From NCBI GenBank assembly GCA_033807775.1, contig CM066318.1, positions 89,174,879-89,238,878 on the forward strand: 64,000 nucleotides of DNA. The letters run 5' to 3'. The DNA is from Saussurea involucrata. Lineage: Eukaryota; Streptophyta; Magnoliopsida; Asterales; Asteraceae. Below, in pieces: positions 23,793-33,360 of this stretch (the stretch's first letter is position 1; each line of letters opens with the position of its first letter). The position numbers and the translations under genes were made by a program. The notes beneath the pieces are model-generated. The model did not search any database and was not told the origin of the DNA. It saw only the letters and a list, made by a program, of their open reading frames with translations.

Positions 23793-25569
23793 ATTTTAAT
23801 TAACGGATCTCCAAGTAAGGAGTTCCACATGGGAAGGGGGCTTAGACAAGGGGACCCGATGACACCTTTTCTTTTCTTACCGGTGGCAGAGAGCTTACAT
23901 GTGCTTATGGAGGAAGCTAAGGAGAATAGAATATACGAAGGGGTAAAAGTTAGAAGAGATGAAGTGAAAGTGAGTCATTTGCAATATGTCGACAACGTCA
24001 TTTTTTTCCTTAAGTGGTCTATAAATAATCTAAAGAATCTCATGAAAGTTTTAAAATGTTTTCACTTGATGTCGGGTCTAAAAAAAAATGTGGGAAAAAG
24101 TAAGTTGTACGAGATTGGCGTCAATGAAGAAGAGATTATTTTTTGGGCTAGAGGGGTGGGGTGCGGTTGTGATACAATACCATTTCTTTATCTCGGACTC
24201 CCGGTTGAAGCGCCAATGAGAAAGAAAGAAAACTGGAAAGCAATAGTGGAAAAATGAAAAATAATTAGCAAAGTGGATGGCGAGACTAATCTCTTTTGGT
24301 GGTAGGCTTACTTTAGTCAAATTGGTTCTTGGTAGTGTGTCTTTGTATTACTTTGCATTGTTTCGTGCCGTGAGAGGAGTGATTAAGGAATTAGAAAAAG
24401 TGAAGAGTGGTTTTTTTGGGGGAGGGGGTGAGGGACTTGATGGGAATAAAGGGGTGGCTTGGGTAAAGTGGGAGAGGACTCTTAAAGGCTTCAAGAGTGG
24501 CGGTCTTAACATCGGTAGTGTACAAGCTAGTAATTGGGGTCTCTTGCGGAAATGGTGGTGGAGGTTCGTGGTAGAAAAAGATTCACTTTGGGTTAAAATT
24601 GTAAAGAGTATTTACGGGGAGGAAGGTGGGATGAAGGGTAATAGTTCGGGTAGTAGCGGCAACAACTCGGTATGGTCAAACATAATTCGTACAGGGTCGG
24701 AGTTAGAGATCTTGGGAATTACCTTCTCGTCTTCTTTCGGGAAGGAGTTAGGGGATGGCCGCGAGACAAAGTTGTAGGTGGATTGATGGATGGACAACAC
24801 GACATTGAGTGGGAGGTTTCAACGATTGTTTTAATTGAAAACCAATAAGGAGGTAAAAGTGGCAGAGAGAGGGAGTTAGAGTGGTGAGAGTTGGAGTTGG
24901 GAATGAGGGTGGAGGAGAGAACCTAGGGGAAGGGTGTTGGGGGAATTTGAAGAACTCCAAGATATTCTTCAAGGTAGAGGCCCGAAGAGGGGGAAAAAGA
25001 ATAATCCGAAATGGTGGTTAAATGAAGATGAGGATTTTACGGTTCAAAAACTCAAAAGCTTAGTAGAGGAGAAAGAAGACGACAAAGTCGGTAGGGTAGA
25101 GGAGACTAGGTGGTCAAAATTGATTACTAAGAAGATTGGGGTTTTTGTTTGGAGAGCGGGACTAGGGAGACTACCGTGTCGTGGTGTGATTGATAAGATG
25201 GGGCTGAACCTTCATTCAACGCTATGTCCGAGATGTGGTGAAGAGGTGGAGTCATTAGATCACGCGCTGGTAAAATGCAACGAAGTTAAATCGGTTTGGA
25301 AAGAAATTGTGAAATGGTGGAACGTGCCGAGAGTGGATTTTAGCTCTGTAAATGACCTCATTGCTTTTGATCAACATTCAGGAGGAAATTTTTTGTTAGA
25401 AAAGGTCCGGACTGCATCATTTTGGGCGATGCTTTACCTTATTTGGAACCATCGTAATCTTGTGGTCTTTAAGAATGAGAAACGTAAACTGTCCGAGTTG
25501 GTTTTCGAGATGCAACAAAGAAGCTTCGAGTGGATCTCCGGAAGATTGGCGGCTAAGAAAATGGATTAG
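23793..25569 (+). pseudogene. LINE ORF2 remnant: RT C-terminal half and zf-RVT domain
   Basis: The first block shows INGSPSKEF and GRGLRQGDPMTPFLF, the conserved template-grip region of plant L1 reverse transcriptases. The catalytic box that should read YADD is YVDN here (about 23986-23997), so the second Asp is lost. The thumb region follows in another frame (24277-24777: SFGGRLTLVKLVLGS, KSGGLNIGS, NWGLLRKWWWRF). A third frame (24934-25569) gives the zf-RVT domain with VFVWRAGLGRLP, LCPRCGEEVESLDHAL and WNHRNLVVF. At least two frameshifts and a TGA near 24255 break it. Endonuclease and the N-terminal RT are absent from the window. Confidence 0.88.
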
Positions 25570-26048
25570 TCTATGTGGGTGTCAAACCCAGTTCAGGCTC
25601 TAAGCTGATCAGGGTCTGTTTCGCGTGGACAACGGCTGATGTGTCGTTGCTGTTACTGGTTTGTTTTCGTGTTATGCTTATCGCGGGCAGCTGCTGCTGC
25701 CTTGCATAATTGCGGCTACTACAAGCTTTGCCCGAGGACTGTTTGGATCAGTTGCAGGTTGGGGGTCTGAGTGGATTAGTTGCTGTTCGAGGATCTGTGT
25801 GGGGTTGCTGTTGTTGGTGGCAATGGCTGTCCGGTTTCAACACTGCTGCTGCCAAACATCAGCTCAGTTTCGGTCATTGGGGCTGCTTGGGGCTTGCTGT
25901 TTTGCACAGGTTTGCATCTTGCGAACCGGCGTTGTAATAGCCCGTTTGGTTTTTGTTGGTTGTTTTTGTTTCGTTCGGGTCGCTCTTGGTTTGTACTTGT
26001 TGTTATGTTTGTTTGGGTGGTAATAAAATGCCTTTGCCTTAAAAAAAA
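25570..26048 (+). other. LINE 3' UTR and poly-A
   Basis: GT-rich sequence with many TGTTTG/TTGCTG motifs, an AATAAAA signal near 26022, and eight A at 26041-26048. The open frames here run through UTR sequence and resemble no protein. Confidence 0.75.
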
Positions 26049-26413
26049 GACTTGCTGACATCCAAGGTGTTCCTGTGTATAAGATTTTGGAGAAGCCAGA
26101 GTTTAGGATAGTCCATTTCAACCAGAATAAGAAGAAGTTCCTGAGATTCATTGAAACAAACAAATATTCAGCTGGTACTCTAAAGTTGTTGAAGATGCAT
26201 CTGGATAACAAAGTCAAAAAGGACGATGATAAGACAATGGTGTTGGAGGCAAAGACAAGAAAGTTAGTTGACAAAGCTTTGGAAGTGATTAATCAGAGGA
26301 TTGAATACAGACGTGCCTTACGAAGTTTTGAAGTGATCTTTGGAATGAGAAAGAAATATGTGCCTCCAGAAGAGCTTATCTAGTTACTCAACTTTTGATA
26401 CAAAGGGGGAGAA
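26049..26413 (+). pseudogene. 3' end of an LTR-retrotransposon ORF with polypurine tract
   Basis: A frame from the LINE junction to 26383 encodes a basic, Lys-rich stretch (for example NKKKFLRFIE, RKLVDKALEVIN) ending YVPPEELI. It is followed within 20 bp by the polypurine tract AAAGGGGGAGAA (26402-26413) and an LTR start. This position says it is the end of the element's last ORF. I do not recognise the domain. Its 5' part is missing because the LINE inserted here. Confidence 0.6.
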
Positions 26414-26805
26414 TGTTAATGTCAAATATAAAGTTGTATCAGGTTGAGGGACTAATTGTGTAATTTCTATGTCTAGGTATAAATAGCTTTTGCCAAGCTA
26501 TTCCTTGTAAGACATTGTTTGGCAAAAAAAACTAGCTTATAAGCTAGCTTTTTTTTGAGGTATATGTTTGGAATATCATAAGCTAGCTTTTTGAAACGCT
26601 ACTTGGAGTAGCGTTTCAGTAGCTTTTTGTGAATATTCCAATATTGCCCCTTATTATTATTTACTAATTATTATTATTAATAAATATTAATTTTTTAAAT
26701 TTAATTATAATAAATTAATTAATATTAACTGGAAATTATTAAATTAAATTTTAATCATACATTGATATTAAATTTTAATTATTTAGAGTTATTGTTAATC
26801 ATATA

Positions 26806-26814
26806 AATTATTTT
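26806..26814. repeat. 9-bp target-site duplication of MULE A (left)
   Basis: AATTATTTT, repeated exactly at 32471-32479. Nine bases is the diagnostic Mutator length. Confidence 0.9.
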
Positions 26815-26908
26815 GGGAAATTAATTAAAATACCCTAAGTCAAACCATCTTTTACTGAAATACCCAAAATCTCTCCCACTTTGCAAAAATACCCCAAAAA
26901 TCCGCGAT
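26815..26908. repeat. Left TIR of MULE A
   Basis: Inverted partner of 32377-32470. Continues into a CpG-rich block (GGGAGCGCGGGCCAGGGACC) related to the subterminal repeats at the other end. Confidence 0.93.
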
Positions 26909-27179
26909 GGGAGCGCGGGCCAGGGACCTTTTCTGACACTTTTTTAAACTTGCAGGGACCATTTTTGAAAAATGGAATCCCGCGATGGGGTTATTTTTGT
27001 GACTTTTCAATTGCAAGGGACCATTTTTGAAAAATTCCAGGGACCATTTATGAAAATTTTGATATTTTGGCACTGTTCACCTCATTTCGTCCATTTTTAT
27101 GAATTTAAAATGAAATGTTACACTTTCAACCCCTATACTTATTTACTAAATTTACTTTATACCTTTTACTTTCATTATT

Positions 27180-27490
27180 TTAATTTTACATTTAACACAT
27201 ATAATCGTTTATTAACTAAAATACGTTAAAAAATACGTTTTAATTTTAACAAATTACACCATTATAATCGTCTCTTCGATATGTTCGAAATGAGCCCAAT
27301 CTTGAATTTTTTTGGATTTATATATTTTAATATATATCATATACAATTATACACTACATAAAAAAATATTTTTTATATTTAAAATTCATACTCTTATAGT
27401 TAATTATTTAATTTATGGTACATCTCTTATTTTTTTTTCAATTTTTTTTACACTCCTATCGCATTAACATAATAATCATATATTAACTAA
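27180..27490. repeat. Dispersed repeat shared with 36040-36255 (inverted)
   Basis: Shares CGAAATGAGCCCAAT and the neighbouring stretch with ACCATTATAATCGTCTC, in opposite orientation to 36040-36255, where the block lies just outside the Helitron. AT-rich and noncoding. Probably a small MITE or a common retroelement fragment. Confidence 0.7.
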
Positions 27491-28429
27491 TTCATTAAAT
27501 CGTTTTAAATTATTATTATTTGAATGTGTTTATAGATTTCGTCTGAAAAAGTTGCCTGCATGATTCCACTGAAAAAGTAACTGCAATATTCGTCTGCTCT
27601 TGAATAAAGGTCTTTCATTAGGCAGAAAATTAGTCTTTAAGTAGTCAAACATAGCTAATTAATGAGAATTTAGATCAGATTTATATGGTACTATCAAATG
27701 CAAGTTTCTATAATATAGATATTGTTCTACATTACATGATACCAATTTTTGCATCATATGAATCACTTCCAGACAACAAGAACCAATACCCCAATAATCA
27801 AGAAATAAATGATTGTTCATCCAATAATCTCTGTATTAGGATTATCGCAAGTTTCATAAACCTACTTACTAGGTGTTGGAAATATGAGTTTTACTAAACT
27901 TTGGACGCATTTAAATTTATATATATGTGTTATATATAACTAACTTTTAGTAGGTTTATGTTCTTCTATATGAGATCTTCGAAATGATATATAATGCGTC
28001 CAAAATAGAGTATGTGTGAAAGAGATATCGATACTCAAAGTTGAGTAAATGGATGAAATTAGCAAAAACCAAATGAAGTAAACAGTAAGTCAATCACAAT
28101 AGTTTAACAAAATAAGTTAATACTAAAAATAACAATTATTTAATGTTACATAAACAACCTAACTTTGATTTATTTGACAATGGGCATAAATGGACTCCGC
28201 CATATGTATGCGAAATGCCTTGGCCTCGGCCTCGGTCTGGTCAGGGTGTACAAATACCACATCGTTATTTATCAAGATGTTGGCATTATGACATACCCAG
28301 ACACCGCAATCCGCATTCATCCCGGCCTGCTGGGGTGTATTCTTGGCGAACTTATGGCGAAAGAGCGGCCCGTGGACGTAGTCCCACAGGACTTCATGTG
28401 AGCCACGCTGTGGCTCGTAGGAAGGGGGC

Positions 28430-28590
28430 GCCTGATATGGATTGTAGGAGGAGGAAGGGGGCGCCTGGTAGGAGGAGGAAGGGGGCGCCTGGTAGGAGGA
28501 GGAACGGGCCGGCTGGTAGGAGGAGGAAGGGGGCGGCTGGTAGGAGGAGGAACGGGCCGGCTGGTAGGAGGAGGAAGGGGGCCTGTCGTC
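28430..28590 (-). repeat. 24-bp coding minisatellite (8-residue S/P/Y/Q repeat)
   Basis: About seven units encode SSSYQ followed by APP, PAR or PPP. The repeat replaces the expected linker upstream of the protease end. Unit variants alternate, indicating duplication of two-unit blocks. Confidence 0.88.
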
Positions 28591-29753
28591 GTCTTCCTCA
28601 TCTTCGCCAGATGTGGAAGTAGGGGGACGTCGAGCCCTTTCCGCCTCTGCGTCAATAAAGGCCACGCTGTCTCTGTACCAATCTGTGCCCATCTCGTCGA
28701 CAGTAGGCACAAGGCGATCGAAAGGCAAGAGTGGCTGCTAAATATATGATAAAACATAAAAGAAATTAATAAGCGGGACTAACGTATGCAAATTGTAAAC
28801 ATAGTAAAAGAACTTACATTTCTAGACGCATTGAAGAACTGAAACCAAAGCGACCTACTTAGGGTAACACGCTTGTCCCAACGGGTTCCCCTAAGTACTC
28901 GATCGTCGCGCTTGACGAAATATCGGATTGATGCGGGAAACATCTCCAAGATCCATATCTGGAATTAGACAAGAAGAGCAAGTACGTAAAAAGAAAAGCC
29001 AAACAGTTTGTATGTATTATTAACAATTGTTATACTACGTATCTAACCTTGAAGGCGTATGTAAAACCACAAAGATTCATCTTTGCATGTCGATCAACGC
29101 GTCTGGCTATGGCTCGGTGCAGAATAGAGTAGCAATGTGTCCAGATATGGCTACCCCACGGGTAGCTGTTAAACAGCTCAAGGTCCTCGAAGGCCCTAAG
29201 GACCGTCTCGGAAGCATACTGGCTATACTCACGGCCCAAGAAGCCCATATCCACGATCACCACCAAGCATACACAGACAGCATCGTCGTCGGTTAGGGCA
29301 CTAAGGCCCTATTTCATCATTTCCCGGGCTGCCTTCAGCTTCAAACGAGATGCTGAAATGCCCCAAACCCTAGGAACGAAGGAGCAGTCTTCTAAGGGAG
29401 GAAGGGGGGAGCCTCTCCAAAACGCAGTCCTGTAATTAGACAGAACTCACGACGCCCAAAATGCAATTGAGAGCCGAAGAAATCAAAAAGCATCTCCTCC
29501 GGCTCAGCGTTGGCGTCCTCGACCTCCAACTGTAGAAACATGTGTACTAGCGTAGGGTCGCCACCAGAGTAAGACACATCCATCCATGGCCCGAACGGTG
29601 TCCCTCTATAGATGGTCTCAAGGGTATCCGCGCGATCACCTAATCCCTTAAAGAGCGCTCCTAATTCCTCGATGTAGGAAACTTTGCACCTTACCGTCAA
29701 GTCGATGTTAAAGAAATTCTTCTACATAGTCATTCACAGATGTTATAGTTAGT

Positions 29754-30503
29754 GTTATATATAGATGCTGCGGTTTATTTTATTTCAACGTATCATATTG
29801 TTATATATAGATAAAGTGCGGTGGTATTTTATTTCAACGTATAATAGTGTTATATATAGATAAAGTGCGGTTTATTTTATTTCAACGTATCATATTGTTA
29901 TATATAGATAAAGTGCGATGGTATTTTATTTCAACGTATAATAGTGTTATATATAGATAAAGTGCGGTGGTATTTTATTTCAACGTATAATAGTGTTATA
30001 TATAGATAAAGTGCGGTTTATTTTATTTCAACGTATCATATTGTTATATAGAGATAAAGTGCGGTTTATTTTATTTCAACGTATCATATTGTTATATATA
30101 GATAAAGTGCGGTTTATTTTATTTCAACGTATCATATTGTTATATATAGATAAAGTGCGGTGGTATTTTATTTCAACGTATAATAGTGTTATATATAGAT
30201 AAAGTGCGGTTTATTTTATTTCAACGTATCATATTGTTATATATAGATAAAGTGCGGTTTATTTTATTTCAACGTATCATATTGTTATATATAGATAAAG
30301 TGCGGTGGTATTTTATTTCAACGTATAATAGTGTTATATATGGATAAAGTGCGGTTTATTTTATTTCAACGTATCATATTGTTATATATAGATAAAGTGC
30401 GGTGGTATTTTATTTCAACGTATCATATTGTTATATATAGATAAAGTGCGGTGGTATTTTATTTCAACGTATAATAGTGTTATATATAGATAAAGTGCGG
30501 TTT
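29754..30503. repeat. Minisatellite, 15.5 units of 48 or 49 bp
   Basis: Each unit starts GTTATATATAGATAAAGTGCGG, shortened here to its first bases GTTATATATAGATAAAGTGC. Two linked variants occur: type A (TTTATTTTATTTC...ATCATATT, 48 bp) and type B (TGGTATTTTATTTC...ATAATAGT, 49 bp). The order is A B A B B A A A B A A B A B' B, then a partial unit. B' is a recombinant with a B start and an A-like end. Units are nearly identical otherwise. Confidence 0.95.
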
Positions 30504-30645
30504 AGGGACCCTAGTTGTCATTCTTAAAAGTTTAGGACCTAATTGGCATTCTTAAAAGTTTAGGACCTAATTGGCATTCTTAAAAGTTTAGGGACCTAAG
30601 TTGTCATTCTTAAAACCGTAGGGACCTAAGTTGTCATTCTTAACA
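30504..30645. repeat. ~35-bp tandem repeat
   Basis: Four to five units of TAGGGACCTAAGTTGTCATT and CTTAAAAGTT. Follows the minisatellite directly. Confidence 0.85.
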
Positions 30646-31130
30646 TTTTTTTATAAAAAACACATTCTTAACAATTTTTTTTATAAAATGTGTTTTTTTA
30701 TAAAAAATTGTTAAGAGTTTGTTTTTATAAAAAAATTGTTATAGTTTTATGGTTTTATGTTTGAATGTGATATTTGTATGTTATAATGTGTATGTTGTTA
30801 CAGTGTGTTTTTTCATATAAAAATTGTTAAGAGTGTTTTTTTATAAAAAAATTGTTAAAAGTGTGTTTTTATAAAAAAAACACATTTTTAACAATTTTTT
30901 TTATAAAAACACACACTTTTAACAATTTTTTTATAAAAAACACTCTTAACAATTTTATATGAAAAAACACACTATAACAACATACACATTATAACATACA
31001 AATATCACATTCAAACATAAAACCATAAAACTATAACAATTTTTTTATAAAAACACACTCTTAACAATTTTTTATAAAAAAACACATTTTTAACAATTTT
31101 TTTTAAAAACTGTTTTTATAAAAAAAAATT
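30646..31130. repeat. Long inverted repeat (hairpin), arms ~220 bp
   Basis: The left arm (about 30655-30880) and right arm (about 30885-31105) are reverse complements over most of their length, including the distinctive GAATGTGATATTTGTATG block near 30763 and its inverse near 30995. Rich in AACAATTTTT and TTTTATAAAA. Transcription in either direction would give a long double-stranded RNA. Confidence 0.85.
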
Positions 31131-31700
31131 AACAATTTTTTTATAAAAAAACACATTATAAAAACCATAAAACTATAACAATTTTTTATAAAAACACACT
31201 CTTAACAATTTTATATGAAAAAACACACTATAACAACATACACATTATAACATACAAATATCACATTCAAACATAAAACCATAAAACTATAACAATTTTT
31301 TTATAAAAACACACTCTTAACAATTTTTTATAAAAAAACACATTTTTAACAATTTTTTATAAAAACTGTTTTTGTAAAAAAAATTAACAATTTTTTTATA
31401 AAAAAACACATTATAAAAACCATAAAACTATAACAATTTTTTATAAAAACACACTCTTAACAATTTTTTATAAAAACACACTGTTTTTATAAAAAATTGT
31501 TAAGGGCGTGTTTTTATAAAAAAATTGTTAAGAGTGTGTTTTTATAAAAAAAACATTGTTAACAAATTTTTTTATAAAAACTCACTCTTAACAATTTTTT
31601 TATAAAAGAACACTCTTAACAATTTTTTTATGAAAAAACACACTATAACAACATACACATTATAACATACAAATATCACATTCAAACATAAAACCATACA
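31131..31700. repeat. Further direct copies of the hairpin arm
   Basis: The AACATACACATTATAACAT block recurs near 31230 and 31655, each time with the same flanks as the right arm, giving three copies in one direction and one in the other. Confidence 0.8.
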
Positions 31701-31972
31701 TATCATGTTAAACATACAACATATTCAAACATAAGTTATAAACACTATAACAACCTACAAATCATATATCTTAACTTAAAATAACATACAAAAAATAACA
31801 AAAAATATAAGGAAAACATACCACAGAGGTAATACGAGACATCTTCACAAAACCCGAACGCGTATTCCACACGACAAAATTGAGAGAGTGGGAGAAAATT
31901 GAGAGAGTTTGATTAAAAATTGAGAGAGTGATTAAAAAAATTGAGAGTGGCCGTGTCTTGGTCCCCCCCCCC

Positions 31973-31980
31973 TTATATAG
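31973..31980 (-). promoter_or_regulatory. TATA box of the MULE gene
   Basis: Minus strand CACTATATAAGG, about 130 bp upstream of the ATG at 31842. The region between is a CTCTCAATTTT-rich 5' UTR. A start near 31945 is expected. Confidence 0.65.
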
Positions 31981-32039
31981 TGCGGCCGAAGAAACAATTA
32001 GGGTTTAGGGTTCGTCAAAGGGATTTTAGGGTTAACCTT

Positions 32040-32372
32040 GTGCCGACACGTGGCACAGGAGCCCGCGATCGCGGGAGGTCAAAGAAAGTCAATCGCGGGC
32101 AGGGACCAAAAATGCACACGCGGGCATTCTTGAGGGGGGAAAGCTGTACCGCGGGTATTCTTGAGGGACCAACGCGGGCAAAGTGGGCAAACTTTGGTGA
32201 CACGTGTAGCCCGCGATCGCGGGGTCAATGAGTCAAACGCGGGCAGGGACCAAAACTGCACACGCGGGCATTCTTGAGGGGGGAAAGCTGGACCGCAGGC
32301 ATTCTTGAGGGACCAACGCGGGCAAAGTGGGTAAACATTGGTGACACGTGGCCTGGAGCCCGCGATCGCGGG
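32040..32372. repeat. CpG-rich subterminal tandem repeat of MULE A, two units of ~155 bp
   Basis: Both units contain CACGCGGGCATTCTTGAGG and GCCCGCGATCGCGGG. Strongly GC-rich against AT-rich surroundings; lies just inside the right TIR and upstream of the gene's TATA box. Confidence 0.88.
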
Positions 32373-32376
32373 CTCC

Positions 32377-32470
32377 ATCGCGGATTTTTAGGGCATTTTT
32401 GCAAAATGGGAGAGATTTTGGGTATTTCAGTAAAAGATGGTCAAACTTAGGGTATTTTAATTAATTTCCC
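32377..32470. repeat. Right TIR of MULE A
   Basis: Reverse complement of the left TIR with a handful of differences. Followed by AATTATTTT (32471-32479). Confidence 0.93.
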
Positions 32471-32590
32471 AATTATTTTTATTTATTTTTTAATATTAAT
32501 GAATATTTTTTTAACTATCATTTATTATTTTTTTAATTATTTTTTGATTATTTTTTCCTATTGTATGTAACGGTTATTTAAAATCATAAG

Positions 32591-32592
<2 letters not shown>

Positions 32593-32665
<73 letters not shown>
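32593..32665. repeat. (TA)n microsatellite
   Basis: Uninterrupted TA repeat of about 70 bp in the right part of the Tourist-like element. Confidence 0.95.
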
Positions 32666-32667
<2 letters not shown>

Positions 32668-33324
32668 CTAAAACTTGTTTTGATAAATTCAAAATTTATA
32701 GTATATGTGTAATAATAAATTTTAAATTTCTTTTAATTAATATGTTATATTATTTAATTTTTCTTTATTACATTGGTTGTATTAATTAACATATTATATT
32801 GTTATAAATTTGTTTTAATTACATAATTAAATATTGTAATTGATAATTATTTGAAAATGTCCTTTTTGGTCATTTTACACGCTTATAAGCTAGTTTTTCC
32901 AAACATGATTTTTTTATTAGCTTATCAGTCAGCAACTAGCTTATCAGCTACCAGTTAGCTTATCAGCTAGTTTGCCAAACATAGCCTAAGACTTTGAACT
33001 CCTATTCCATTACTTGTAACTCTCTCTACACCTTGTACACACATCTTGATTTCTATAGAGATTGAATTACTTTGGTGAATATATTTTGTTAATTACTTGT
33101 CTCTGAAATCACATGTTTTATTAAACGACTACTAATTTATTTATTTGTTTGTTAATTTACTTTGTTATTTAAGATTTGAAATCTCAAATTCTCAATCATC
33201 AAAATTGTAGTATTTAGTAAAGGTAGTTTTACTTTATTATTTGTTTAATTTTAATAGTAATTGTTAAATAGGACTAATCTCTTAAAAATGAAAGAATAAC
33301 ATTTGTTGGTTAATTTATAAATTA

Positions 33325-33360
33325 CTAGATATGTACCCGCGCGCGATGCAGTGCGAGTGT
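33325..33360 (-). other. Helitron 3' terminal palindrome and CTAG end
   Basis: Minus-strand GCATCGCGCGCGGG lies about 10 bases before CTAG. The short GC hairpin is typical of Helitron termination signals. Confidence 0.65.

Larger units (their letters stand above)
23786..26048 (+). mobile_element. LINE (L1-type) 3' half, cut at its 5' side by the outer LTR element
   Basis: A reverse-transcriptase C-terminal part, a zinc-finger RVT domain, a ~480-bp 3' UTR and a terminal A run (26041-26048) follow one another. The left end is the LTR junction at 23785; the rest of the LINE should lie to the left of the window. The LINE itself sits in an LTR-retrotransposon fragment beginning at 26049. Confidence 0.85.
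29722..31821 (-). other. 2.1 kb first intron of the MULE gene
   Basis: Bounded by GTATGT (from 31821 downwards) and TATGTAG (29722-29723 end). Both exon edges are phase 0. It holds the 48/49-bp minisatellite, a ~35-bp repeat and a long hairpin, so it consists almost entirely of repeats. The model rests on sequence signals only. Confidence 0.6.
28159..31842 (-). pseudogene. Captured DUF1985 / Ulp1-like (C48) protease gene, five exons, decayed
   Basis: The minus-strand model has five exons. Exon 1 is 31842-31822 (ATG, seven codons, donor GTG|GTATGT) and exon 2 starts at 29721 (acceptor TATGTAG). Exon 2 runs to 29048 (donor AAG|GTTAGA) with REFCLITGLRFGE, the DUF1985 signature, and later FNSYPWGSHIWTH. 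A 28818-28958 exon (IWILEMFPASIRYF..., donor AAT|GTAAGT) and a last exon from 28737 to 28159 follow. All junctions are phase 0. Exon 2 has a frameshift near 29393 and a TAG near 29310, so the gene is inactive. The last exon has a Ser/Pro/Tyr/Gln 8-residue repeat and ends in TPQQAGMNADCGVWVC, the Gln and Cys region of a C48 peptidase. The catalytic His and Asp segment that should precede it is absent. Such genes occur in plant MULEs; their function is unknown. Confidence 0.82.
26815..32470 (-). mobile_element. Mutator-like element carrying a DUF1985/Ulp1-type gene (Kaonashi-like)
   Basis: TIRs of about 95 bp (26815-26908 and 32377-32470) begin GGGAAATTAATTAAAATACC and match at all but a few positions. 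A 9-bp duplication flanks the element. Inside, on the minus strand, lies a multi-exon gene with DUF1985-like and C48 (Ulp1) peptidase segments (exons between 31842 and 28159), its promoter, and a giant repeat-filled first intron. No MURA transposase frame is seen. MULEs that carry an Ulp1-like gene are an established class (Kaonashi). The element is 5656 bp. Confidence 0.92.
26511..32986. mobile_element. Tourist/PIF-Harbinger-like element (TSD TAA), split by a MULE
   Basis: The left end GACATTGTTTGGCAAA and the inverted right end GGCTATGTTTGGCAAA align at 13 of 16 positions, and both continue into CTAGCT/AGCTTATAAGC repeats. TAA flanks both ends (26508-26510, 32987-32989). PIF/Harbinger elements make 3-bp TAA/TTA duplications and often carry TGTTTGG near the tips. 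Without the inner MULE it is about 0.81 kb, AT-rich and noncoding. Alternative reading: a 6-bp duplication TAAGAC with slightly asymmetric tips. Confidence 0.65.
26414..33113 (+). repeat. 3' LTR of the same retrotransposon, split by a 6.5 kb insertion
   Basis: Begins TGTTAATGTC after the polypurine tract and has a TATA-like GGTATAAATAGC near 26480. It breaks at the TAA of 26508-26510 and resumes at 32987 with TAAGACTTTGAACTCC. The end is placed at the CA of CTGAAATCACA (about 33113), which I infer because no second LTR is in view. Confidence 0.65.

Noticed and set aside
25661..26274. Several overlapping frames in the LINE 3' end
   Set aside because: They fall in the LINE 3' UTR and differ between frames; no motif.
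26508..26513. 6-bp duplication TAAGAC as the true TSD of the small element
   Set aside because: It would make the tips asymmetric; with TAA the ends GACATTGTTTGGC and GGCTATGTTTGGC align. Kept as an alternative only.
28143..28622. Arg/Pro-rich plus-strand frame
   Set aside because: Shadow of the minus-strand Ulp1 exon and its 24-bp coding repeat.
29754..30503. CRISPR-like direct repeat array
   Set aside because: Units are contiguous with no variable spacers and lie in a eukaryotic transposon, so it is a minisatellite.
28159..31842. Functional host SUMO protease gene
   Set aside because: It lies inside a MULE with TIRs and a 9-bp duplication, has a stop and a frameshift, and lacks the catalytic His-Asp segment.
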